Assembly (NCBI GenBank): GCA_021799405.1
Contig: JAJZAL010000218.1
Location: 1 to 8,761 of the forward strand
Direction: 5' to 3'
Source of the DNA: Acidobacteriota bacterium
Lineage (GTDB): Bacteria > Acidobacteriota > Terriglobia > Terriglobales > Acidobacteriaceae
Length of the DNA stretch: 8,761 nt
In this document: one piece after another, positions 1 to 8,284 of the stretch
Numbering within the stretch: position 1 is the stretch's first letter
Layout of the letters: each line of letters opens with the position of its first letter
Program-made: the position numbers and the translations under genes
The notes under the pieces: generated by a model
Told to the model about the DNA's origin: nothing
The model's database searches: none
The model's input: the letters and a program-made list of their open reading frames with translations, nothing else

Positions 1-24
1 TGAGGTAAGTTTTTGATTCTAAAT

Positions 25-98
25 TGGCTGCCCCCCAGGGATTCGAACCCCGATATGCTGATCCAGAGTCAGCTGTCCTACCATTGAACGAGGGGGCA
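25..98 (-). tRNA. tRNA-Gln (anticodon CUG)
   Basis: A complete cloverleaf can be drawn on the minus strand. The 7-bp acceptor stem pairs TGCCCCC with GGGGGCA, starting with the U1-A72 pair common in bacterial tRNA-Gln. The anticodon stem is GCTGA/TCAGC around the loop CTCTGGA, giving anticodon CTG, which reads CAG. The T arm is CGGGG-TTCGAAT-CCCTG, with one G-T pair. The discriminator is G, and CCA is encoded in the DNA. Length is 74 nt including CCA. A separate promoter lies upstream at 155-183. No terminator is visible in the 24 bases left in the window. Confidence 0.97.
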
Positions 99-154
99 GT
101 GCTTTGAGGCGGGAAAGGCTGGGGGCCGTGCGCTCACCAGCAACTTCCTCTATG

Positions 155-183
155 AGAATACGGGCGAAGCGCCGAATGGTCAA
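155..183 (-). promoter_or_regulatory. Sigma70-like promoter for tRNA-Gln
   Basis: On the minus strand a -35 box TTGACC (178-183, five of six consensus bases) and a -10 box TATTCT (155-160, four of six) are separated by exactly 17 bp. The predicted start near 148 gives a precursor leader of about 50 nt before the mature tRNA 5' end at 98. It lies after the metX stop codon, so the tRNA is probably transcribed independently of the met operon. Confidence 0.6.
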
Positions 184-219
184 TGGCTTGGCTTCACTCA
201 GGCTCGCCGTCGATGTCCT

Positions 220-299
220 GCGCTGAATCAAACCGTAGGCTGCATTCAAAACACAGTAGCTGCGTGAAGTCTGCCACCGGTAGTTGCGCGATTCAGCGC
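220..299. repeat. 10-bp inverted repeat downstream of metX
   Basis: GCGCTGAATC (220-229) and GATTCAGCGC (290-299) are perfect inverted copies separated by 60 bp. They fill the gap between the metX stop at 310 and the tRNA-Gln promoter. No T tract follows in the metX direction, so it is not an obvious intrinsic terminator. It could protect the mRNA 3' end or be chance. Confidence 0.4.
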
Positions 300-309
300 T
301 GGGATGAAC

Positions 310-2753
<2,444 letters not shown>

Positions 2754-2837
2754 CTACACCATGTTTTGCCGCTCATACGACTACGATCAGCGGATTTTCT
2801 CCGAATAGGCGACGCGGCCTACTCGATTCTGCACAAA

Positions 2838-2873
2838 GAAAAACGGCCCGCGATTCTGATTACCGTGGGCCGC
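2838..2873 (-). terminator. Intrinsic terminator or attenuator in the metY leader
   Basis: On the minus strand CGGCCC (2867-2872) pairs with GGGCCG (2844-2849). After an A-C mismatch two more inner pairs (CG/CG) form, with an 11-nt loop. The 3' arm is followed at once by TTTTTC (2838-2843). There is no comparable T tract on the plus-strand side, so it works in the metY direction. It lies about 30 nt after the stop of the Met/Cys-rich leader ORF and about 125 nt before the metY ATG. It may end the sigma/anti-sigma transcript, act as the attenuator of metYX, or both. Confidence 0.75.
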
Positions 2874-2903
2874 CTGAACGTTTTGTTGTTCGCTTTATTG
2901 CGA

Positions 2904-2987
2904 TCATCCGTCCGCGCGCACGGTGTGGCTACACATGCACATGCACATGTCAGTCGTGATCCGGGCAGTGTGGTTGGGACGAAACAT
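2904..2987 (-). CDS. Putative Met/Cys-rich attenuator leader peptide of metYX
   Basis: This short ORF of 27 codons runs from an ATG at 2987 to TGA at 2904. Codons 14-19 read ATG TGC ATG TGC ATG TGT, that is Met-Cys repeated three times, at 2931-2948. A run of codons for the end product (Met) and the sulfur donor (Cys) ahead of a methionine operon, with an intrinsic terminator about 30 nt downstream, is the classical layout of ribosome-mediated attenuation. There is no Shine-Dalgarno. However, the ATG lies 7 nt after the predicted -10 box, so the mRNA could be leaderless. A shorter alternative starts at the ATG of codon 14 (2948), also without a good ribosome site. A 6-base stretch ACCGTG inside the ORF (2919-2924) is complementary to CACGGT at the base of the terminator's 5' arm (2862-2867), a possible but partial antiterminator. 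The peptide matches no protein I know. Translation is inferred. Confidence 0.5.
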   Translation of the reverse strand: MFRPNHTARITTDMCMCMCSHTVRADG

Positions 2988-2992
2988 GTTTC
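2981..2992. promoter_or_regulatory. 12-bp palindrome over the predicted metYX transcription start
   Basis: GAAACATGTTTC is perfectly self-complementary. It begins 2 nt after the predicted -10 box (2995-3000) and contains the ATG of the leader ORF, so it covers the expected +1 position. A dimeric repressor bound here would block initiation. It does not match an operator I can name, and palindromes of this size can occur by chance. Confidence 0.35.
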
Positions 2993-2994
2993 AC

Positions 2995-3024
2995 AGTATC
3001 AAGCGGGAGAGCCCTTTGCGTCAA
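2995..3024 (-). promoter_or_regulatory. Sigma70-like promoter for the metY-metX leader
   Basis: On the minus strand TTGACG (3019-3024, five of six consensus bases) and GATACT (2995-3000, four of six) are 18 bp apart, in the gap just after the anti-sigma stop codon. Transcription would begin near 2987-2989, giving a leader of about 275 nt before metY. No better candidate is visible between the terminator and metY. Confidence 0.5.
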
Positions 3025-3041
3025 TTCCGATACTACAACGG

Positions 3042-3275
3042 TCAGCATTTACGGCATTTCGCCAGGATAGCTGTCTCCAGCCGCTCGCGAAGTTCATTCG
3101 GCAGTTCGTAAATTTCGTGTGTACGGTAGATTTCGATCGTCTTGCGTGTGGTGTTCAGCGTCACCACGCAATGTTCGCAGCCGCGCAGGTGCTCTTCCAG
3201 ATCGGCCCGCAGCGGCGCAGCGACCTCATTATCCAGCAGGTCATCGAGTTGCGCGAGAAATTCTGAGCAGGTCAC
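3042..3275 (-). CDS. Soluble zinc-binding (ZAS/zf-HC2) anti-sigma factor
   Basis: This protein of 77 residues very probably binds and inhibits the ECF sigma factor encoded immediately upstream. The ZAS zinc motif is visible as C3-x25-H29-x3-C33-x2-C36 (HLRGCEHC), the HxxxCxxC signature of zinc-binding anti-sigma factors. There is no membrane segment, so it should act in the cytoplasm, unlike the membrane-bound RseA type. It ends in CRKC, adding a second CxxC pair (C74, C77) at the extreme C-terminus. The start is a GTG overlapping the sigma stop codon by 4 nt (GTGA), with GGAAGG a few bases upstream, so the pair is translationally coupled. Such small cytoplasmic ZAS proteins can release sigma on thiol oxidation or metal loss. 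The signal here is unknown. Confidence 0.87.
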   Translation of the reverse strand: MTCSEFLAQLDDLLDNEVAAPLRADLEEHLRGCEHCVVTLNTTRKTIEIYRTHEIYELPNELRERLETAILAKCRKC

Positions 3276-3898
3276 TTCGCACCTTCCTTACTTCTGTCGC
3301 GGAAGTAGCGGCTCAGCCGCTCACGCAACTGCAGCCGTGCACGCAATAGCCTGGATTTGACCGCCGGCACGCTCAAGCCGAGCGTTTCTGCCGTTTCTTC
3401 GGTCGAAAGTCCTTCCACGTCGCGCAATACAAATACCACTCGGAACCCCGCCGGTAGCCCTTGGATGGTCTTTCTCAAAATCTCGGCCATCTCCGATTGC
3501 CCATACAGCGCTTCCGGGTCGGGGCTCCAGTCGGCGAGGTCGCGGGGCATCGAACCCTCTTCTGTCTCCACGTCCTCATCGATCGAAACCATCTTTCCGG
3601 TGCGGCGCTTGCGCAGCCGCATCAGCGCTTCATTCACAGTGATTCGAACCAGCCAGGTATAGAACTTTGAATTCCCCTGAAACTGGTCGAGTTTTTCGTA
3701 GGCCTTTAGAAATGCATCCTGAACAACGTCTTCGGCGTCTTCCCGGTTTTGCGTAATGTGCTGCGCGATCCGGAAAACCTGCCGATCGTACTGACGCACA
3801 AGCTTTTCAAAGGCCTGCACGTCTCCTTCCCGAGCCTGATTCACCAGCAGAAGGTCGGGATGGACTTCTTCGGTACCTGAACTTTGGATGGTTGGCAT
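3272..3898 (-). CDS. ECF-family RNA polymerase sigma factor (RpoE-like)
   Basis: This 208-residue group IV sigma factor directs RNA polymerase to a stress regulon. Region 2 spans about residues 30-97, with the DAEDVVQDAFLKAYEKLDQF core-binding helix and the TWLVRITVNEALMRLRKRR segment for -10 recognition. After an acidic linker (about 105-135), region 4 spans about 138-195, with the helix-turn-helix STEETAETLGLSVPAVKSRL for -35 recognition. There is no C-terminal extension. I prefer the ATG at 3898. An in-frame GTG at 3925 would add nine residues, and neither has a strong ribosome site. The stop overlaps the anti-sigma GTG, forming a sigma/anti-sigma operon. A candidate promoter lies at 3961-3990, and I saw no convincing ECF-type GGAAC promoter for autoregulation. 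Confidence 0.95.
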   Translation of the reverse strand: MPTIQSSGTEEVHPDLLLVNQAREGDVQAFEKLVRQYDRQVFRIAQHITQNREDAEDVVQDAFLKAYEKLDQFQGNSKFYTWLVRITVNEALMRLRKRRTGKMVSIDEDVETEEGSMPRDLADWSPDPEALYGQSEMAEILRKTIQGLPAGFRVVFVLRDVEGLSTEETAETLGLSVPAVKSRLLRARLQLRERLSRYFRDRSKEGAK

Positions 3899-3925
3899 AA
3901 TGATTCGCTTCAGGGAAATTTCCAC

Positions 3926-4338
3926 CCGGCGGCATGCCGCAAGGCGAAAGTCCCTTCTCTATTCTAGAAGCCCATGTGCAGCGCCCGCAAAATGGCTGGT
4001 GCTTTTTGCCCTGTTGCCGGTGCGTTCTGTCTCTCTCAAGAGGCCGGCCGACGATGCGGCGCCAGACGTTGCGGGCACATGGCCATCAGACGATGGCCTC
4101 AGGGAGGATCGTCATACCGGTTCCGTCTCTGAAAACAGCGGCCAAAACCGGCACCTCGCAGAAAACAAAGGCCAATCCGAAAGCTCCCAAAGGCGTCTTT
4201 CGCAGCACTACCCCGATTGCTTGAGCAGGATGGATCCGGGGTACATAAATAGGAACCGGGCAGGGCAGATTTGGCGATGGTCCTTCGTATTTTTCCCGAA
4301 AACCGGCTTACTCTGAAACAGAGGGACGAGTTTCTCCC
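3926..4338. other. Divergent intergenic region between the sigma operon and slt
   Basis: This 413-bp gap has no convincing gene. Near the sigma side are two perfect palindromes, GGAAATTTCC (3914-3923, just inside) and GCGGCATGCCGC (3929-3940). A plus-strand open frame through 3940-4316 encodes a short hydrophobic stretch, WLVLFALLPV (about 3993-4022), resembling a signal peptide. It has no usable start outside the sigma gene and no ribosome site. Another frame to 4224 ends in a lysine-rich tail and is equally unsupported. Toward slt, TTGAGC (4221-4226) and TACATA (4242-4247) could form a promoter, but the 15-bp spacing is too short to trust. Confidence 0.5.
3961..3990 (-). promoter_or_regulatory. 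Candidate promoter of the sigma/anti-sigma operon
   Basis: On the minus strand a good -10 box TAGAAT (3961-3966, five of six) is preceded 18 bp upstream by a weak TTGCGG (3985-3990). The start would fall near 3954, about 55 nt before the preferred sigma ATG. The palindrome GCGGCATGCCGC (3929-3940) would lie in the early transcribed region and could be an operator or an RNA hairpin. Confidence 0.4.
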
Positions 4339-6786
4339 ATGTCGTATCGCAGCACCCGCAGCACCGGCCACGCTTCCTGCCATTTTCCTGGCGCATCCAA
4401 TCGACTTGTGCTTTTCGCATTGCTTCTGGCGGTGTGCTTTGTGGCTGCTCCTATGGTTTACGCCGGGGCGGTTCACACGCCCGCGAGCCATGTTCACCAC
4501 ACGACGGTGAAGCATTACGCGCAAGCGAAAAAGTCCACGCATGTCCGGCGTCCTGTGCGCCAGATTTCTCGTACCCGGCGCGGCAGCCGAATTTCGGCGT
4601 GGGAAGCTGCTCGTGAGCGGCGGCTGCACACAGATTATGTTGCGTCCTTGCCTTTGCGGCCGCTGGCCGTAAGGCTCATCCAGAGACGGACCCCATCTGC
4701 TTACGCGGATGTGAAGGTCTGGGCGCAACGCCACTACGGCGAATCTGCCGCTCTCGCTTACCTTGCTCTGGGCCACGCTTATCTTGTGGATGGCCGCGAC
4801 AATCACGCCATTGACGCACTTCGAGCGGCAGCGCGATATCACTCCGGACTGGATGATTTCACCACGTATTTTCTGGCGAAAGCAGAAACGGGCGCCGCAA
4901 TGTATCCGCAGGCTGAGTCGAATCTTCGCACTTTCCGCACGAAATACCCGGACAGCATCCTTACGCCGTTTGTTCCCGCATTGCTGGCCAATGCCTATCT
5001 TAGCGATCACCGCCCCGCGGACGCCTTGCGGGTGCTTCGCGTCAGCGCCTCCGGAGCCATTGGAAATCGTGCCGATTATCTTCTGGCATATGCGAAAGCG
5101 GAGTGGGCTCTTGGAAATCGCGAGGAAGCGCTGCTGTATTACCGCCGCGTTTTTACCGATTACCCGCTGAGCGACGCCGGCCAGGCAGCGCGGAAGCAGA
5201 TCTCCTCGATGGACCTGCTGCATACGTTGCCGCCCGAGGACTTGCGCATCAACGCGGACGCGCTCTTTGATGCCGGCAAATATCGCCAGGCCAAGGAAGA
5301 GTATTTGCTTCTGGGCCGCAACCCGCGTCTGGATGAAACGGCGCAGAATGCGTACTTCGTGGCCGCGGCCGCCTGTGACTACAAACTAAACCAGCTCACG
5401 CAGGAGGAGATTGACCAGATCAGGGACTTGAACGATGAGGCCGGCGCCCGCCTTCTGTATCTAAATGTCGAGCTCGCCCGCGATCAAAGCAACGACCTGC
5501 AGATTCGTCATCTCATCGATGAAATGGAGTTGCGTTTCCCGCATAGCCCATGGTTGGCCCAGGCTCTTTATTCGGCGGGCAACATGTATCTGCTGGAACC
5601 GAATTATCCCGAGGCCATCGCTTACTACAGCGAGCTGGCCAATCGTTTCCCTTACATGTGCCAGCGGCCGGTCCATTACGAGGTCTGTTCGGATCTTTCC
5701 GCCAAGAGCCATTGGCGCGCTGCCTGGCTGACGTACCGGCTGGGCCACTACGACGCGGCGGCGCGGCTCTTTGACCAGGAGATTGAGCGCTACCCCGGAA
5801 CCGAGCAGTTCTCGACGGCCCTCTACTGGCGTGGCCGCATTTTTGAGCGCGACCACCTGAAGGCACTGGCCGCAGCCTACTACCGTACCGAGATTCGCCT
5901 TTATCCCCATTACTATTACGGGCTGCTGGCGGAGCAGCGGCTCAGGAAGATGGGCCCAGTGCGTCCGGCCGCGGTGCCTGCGCTGGATCGCATAAACCCC
6001 GAGCTCATTCCGGATTTCAGCGACGAAATTCCCCACAACGATCCTCGCGTGCTCAAAGCGCGTCTGCTTGCCAACGCGGGCCTGGACGGATATGTGGCCG
6101 CCGAAATCAGTCAGGCCCCGGGCAGCAGGGAATGGGGCGCATTCGCCCAGGCTCAGATCTTTTCGAACGGCGATGAGGCGTGGCGGGCGATGTTTGCGCT
6201 CATGCGGGTGATACCGTTTTATACCCAGGCGCCCATCGGTGCGATTCCCATGTCGTATTGGAAGATGTTGTATCCAACCCCGTACTGGCCGCAGATTCAG
6301 GCTTATTCCAAGGCGCGTGGGCTCAATCCTTACATGGTTGCATCGCTGATCCGCCAGGAAAGCGGATTCCGGCCGGATGCCATTTCCTACAGCAACGCCT
6401 ACGGTCTGATGCAGCTGCTGCCGTCTGTCGGTCGCGCCATGGCGCGCAAGGCGGGTATGCGCTACTTCCGCACGCGCGATCTGCTCAACCCGGTGATCAA
6501 CATCAATCTTGGAACGCTTTATCTCAAGCAGCTGATGGATGAATTCAACGGCAACGCCGAGTATGCCTTTGCTGCCTACAACGCAGGTGATTATCGCGTA
6601 GTTGCCTGGCGGAAGATTGGCAAGTATGACGGGATGGCGGAATTCGTAGAGTCCATTCCTTTCACGCAGACCCATGAATATGTTGAGAGCATCGTGCGCA
6701 ATGAACATATGTACCGCGTGATCGATAAACTCTCGGTGCAGGAAGCCAGCGCACAGGCTGCAACGCACGGTCCAGTGCGAAAATAA
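4339..6786 (+). CDS. Slt-type soluble lytic murein transglycosylase with TPR region
   Basis: This secreted 815-residue enzyme should cleave the MurNAc-GlcNAc bond of peptidoglycan, leaving 1,6-anhydro ends, in the periplasm. It starts with a basic stretch and a hydrophobic segment (about residues 23-40), with likely signal peptidase cleavage after VYA42. Residues about 135-590 are tandem TPR-like helical repeats, the superhelical ring of Slt70-class proteins. The catalytic GH23 domain is about 655-790. The catalytic glutamate is E674 in RQESGF, followed by GLMQLLP (689-695) and AAYNAGDYRV (745-754), the three classic motifs. The EYVESIVRN segment is also characteristic. The length is at the long end for Slt70, because of the TPR part. 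The ATG has only a loosely placed GAGG about 14 nt upstream. The next gene starts 4 nt after its stop, implying an operon. Confidence 0.95.
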   Translation: MSYRSTRSTGHASCHFPGASNRLVLFALLLAVCFVAAPMVYAGAVHTPASHVHHTTVKHYAQAKKSTHVRRPVRQISRTRRGSRISAWEAARERRLHTDYVASLPLRPLAVRLIQRRTPSAYADVKVWAQRHYGESAALAYLALGHAYLVDGRDNHAIDALRAAARYHSGLDDFTTYFLAKAETGAAMYPQAESNLRTFRTKYPDSILTPFVPALLANAYLSDHRPADALRVLRVSASGAIGNRADYLLAYAKAEWALGNREEALLYYRRVFTDYPLSDAGQAARKQISSMDLLHTLPPEDLRINADALFDAGKYRQAKEEYLLLGRNPRLDETAQNAYFVAAAACDYKLNQLTQEEIDQIRDLNDEAGARLLYLNVELARDQSNDLQIRHLIDEMELRFPHSPWLAQALYSAGNMYLLEPNYPEAIAYYSELANRFPYMCQRPVHYEVCSDLSAKSHWRAAWLTYRLGHYDAAARLFDQEIERYPGTEQFSTALYWRGRIFERDHLKALAAAYYRTEIRLYPHYYYGLLAEQRLRKMGPVRPAAVPALDRINPELIPDFSDEIPHNDPRVLKARLLANAGLDGYVAAEISQAPGSREWGAFAQAQIFSNGDEAWRAMFALMRVIPFYTQAPIGAIPMSYWKMLYPTPYWPQIQAYSKARGLNPYMVASLIRQESGFRPDAISYSNAYGLMQLLPSVGRAMARKAGMRYFRTRDLLNPVININLGTLYLKQLMDEFNGNAEYAFAAYNAGDYRVVAWRKIGKYDGMAEFVESIPFTQTHEYVESIVRNEHMYRVIDKLSVQEASAQAATHGPVRK

Positions 6787-6790
6787 GCGC

Positions 6791-7897
6791 ATGGACTTCA
6801 TCGATCTCAAGACCCAATACCGGAAGCTCAAACCCGTTGTTGATGCACGCATTCAGGCCGTGCTCGACCACGGCCAGTACATCCTTGGCCCTGAGGTAAG
6901 GGAACTGGAAGAACGGCTTGCGGCGCGTGTGGGCGCAAAGCAATGCATCGCCTGTTCCAGCGGGACAGACGCGTTGCTGCTGGCCATGATGGCCCTCGGC
7001 ATTGGTCCCGGGGATGAAGTCATCACCGCGTCCTTTACATTTTTTGCCACGGGAGAAATGATCGCCCTGCTTGGTGCCAGGCCGGTATTCGTTGACATTG
7101 ATTCGCGCACCTGGAACCTGGACGCGGCACAGCTGGAGTCGGCCATCACTCCTCATACTCGCGCGATCCTGCCGGTGGGTCTCTACGGGCAGTGCGCAAA
7201 CATGGACGAAATCAATGCCATCGCCGAACGGCACCGGCTGCCCGTAATTGAGGATGCCGCGCAGAGCTTTGGCGCGCTCTACAACGGACGCGCGTCCTGC
7301 AATCTGAGCACGATTGGCTGCACCAGTTTCTTTCCCTCGAAGCCGCTCGGCTGTTATGGGGATGGCGGAGCCTGCTTCACCAACGACGACGGGCTGGCAA
7401 GGGCCATGCGCGAGCTGAGCAACCATGGTCAGGATCGCCGGTATCACCACACCCGCATCGGCATCAATGGCCGCATGGATACGATCCAGGCGGCGGTGCT
7501 GCTGGCCAAGCTGGAGGTCTTCGATACCGAACTGGCCGCGCGAAACGAAGTGGCCAGCCGCTATACTGCGCTGCTGAAGAACATTGTCGCCACCCCTGAA
7601 GTGCTGCCCGACCGTACCTGCGTCTGGGCGCAGTACACCATCGAGGTGGAAGATCGCGAGAAAGTGCAGCACCTCATGAACAAGCAGGGAATTCCGACAG
7701 CCGTGCATTACCCCGATGCTCTGCACCTGCAGCCTGTGTTTGCCCATCTCGGGTTGCCCATGGGAAGTTTTCCCGTTGCTGAACGCGCAGCTCAGCGGGT
7801 GCTGAGCCTGCCGATGCATCCTTATCTCACTCCGTCTGCGATGGAGGAGGTTGTTCGCGCCGTCAAATCGGCCATCTCCCAGCCCGTTTTGAAATGA
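6791..7897 (+). CDS. wbpE: WbpE-type DegT/DnrJ/EryC1 sugar aminotransferase
   Basis: This PLP-dependent aminotransferase of 368 residues belongs to the DegT/DnrJ/EryC1/StrS family. WbpE uses glutamate to aminate the 3-oxo group of UDP-2-acetamido-3-oxo-glucuronic acid, making a 2,3-diamino uronic acid precursor for O-antigen or related glycans in the cytoplasm. The assignment rests on near-verbatim family stretches remembered from WbpE: GQYILGPEV, LYGQCA, VIEDAAQSFGA, TSFFPSKPLGCYGDGG, HGQDRRYHH and SLPMHPYL. The Schiff-base lysine is K184 in PSKPLG and the PLP-contacting aspartate is in IEDAAQ. The ATG follows the slt stop by 4 nt, with no strong ribosome site, so it is likely translated by coupling. 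The other genes of that sugar pathway are not in this window. A related substrate cannot be excluded, although the family call is secure. Confidence 0.9.
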   Translation: MDFIDLKTQYRKLKPVVDARIQAVLDHGQYILGPEVRELEERLAARVGAKQCIACSSGTDALLLAMMALGIGPGDEVITASFTFFATGEMIALLGARPVFVDIDSRTWNLDAAQLESAITPHTRAILPVGLYGQCANMDEINAIAERHRLPVIEDAAQSFGALYNGRASCNLSTIGCTSFFPSKPLGCYGDGGACFTNDDGLARAMRELSNHGQDRRYHHTRIGINGRMDTIQAAVLLAKLEVFDTELAARNEVASRYTALLKNIVATPEVLPDRTCVWAQYTIEVEDREKVQHLMNKQGIPTAVHYPDALHLQPVFAHLGLPMGSFPVAERAAQRVLSLPMHPYLTPSAMEEVVRAVKSAISQPVLK

Positions 7898-8284
7898 ATC
7901 TCACGAGTTAACCCGCCCTCAAATGTGTCGTTGACACATCGCCTTCATCGGATGAGAATCTCCTCAAACATCCACCTGCGGGCGGATGTTGGTGATGACT
8001 CTGCATGCAAGAGATTCTCTGCAGCACGAGCGCTCTTCCCGGTGTCGGGCTTCTTTGCCCGGCCATTACGGGTCTTGGTTGGGTGCCGTTCCTTCGCGAC
8101 AATATGCTGATTGCTGCTCCGTCCCCCAATCCCCAATGTCATGTACCCGAATTCCGGAATCAGTGTGTGATTCCCAGCCAGACCGGCAAGGAGGCACTAG
8201 CGGCGGATTCATAGTCTCGTTTTCAGCGACGGCAAGATTCACCTGAACAGTTTGATCGCCAGCAACTCACCGAGGAGGTTGTCT
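7898..8284. other. Gene-free stretch with several potential RNA hairpins
   Basis: No ORF in this 387-bp stretch has protein-like composition with a ribosome site. It contains ATGTGTC-GTT-GACACAT (7923-7939), a perfect 7-bp stem-loop. It also contains AACATCC paired with GGATGTT (7967-7990), whose inner CC/GG closes on a TGCG loop, and the arms GAGAATCTC (7954-7962) and GAGATTCTC (8011-8019), which could pair around it. None is followed by a T tract, so none is an obvious intrinsic terminator for the slt-wbpE operon. ATTCCGGAAT (8151-8160) is a 10-bp palindrome. A weak promoter-like pair TTGGGT (8079-8084) and TATGCT (8103-8108), 18 bp apart, could serve the next gene. Confidence 0.5.
8272..8278 (+). 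promoter_or_regulatory. Strong ribosome binding site that fixes the 8285 start
   Basis: GAGGAGG lies 6 nt before the ATG at 8285. It selects this start over an in-frame ATG at 8252, which has no comparable site and would add eleven residues of unlikely composition. Confidence 0.8.

Noticed and set aside
19..249. 76-codon minus-strand ORF over tRNA-Gln and its upstream region
   Set aside because: It covers the tRNA and its promoter, and has no ribosome site or protein-like pattern.
2931..2950. ATGCAC repeated in tandem as a microsatellite or start of a repeat array
   Set aside because: There are only three copies and no spacer structure. In the metY direction it is better explained as the Met-Cys codon run of a leader ORF.
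3011..3022. Minus-strand GACGCAAAGGGC, recalling the conserved GACGCAAAGCC of cyclic-di-GMP riboswitches
   Set aside because: The matching GGCAAACC half and GAAA tetraloop are missing upstream, and the string overlaps the candidate -35 box.
4221..4247. TTGAGC and TACATA as the slt promoter
   Set aside because: The 15-bp spacing is outside the usual 16-18 bp, so it is mentioned only in the intergenic note.
5461..6852. Long minus-strand ORF (463 codons) opposite slt, with similar long ones at 4099-5223 and 6662-7819
   Set aside because: All are antisense to genes with unmistakable family motifs. High GC keeps the reverse frames open, and they have no recognisable domains or ribosome sites.
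7908..8246. Several 61-86-codon ORFs in the gap after wbpE
   Set aside because: Frames on both strands overlap one another, composition is not protein-like, none has a convincing ribosome site, and they cross hairpins.
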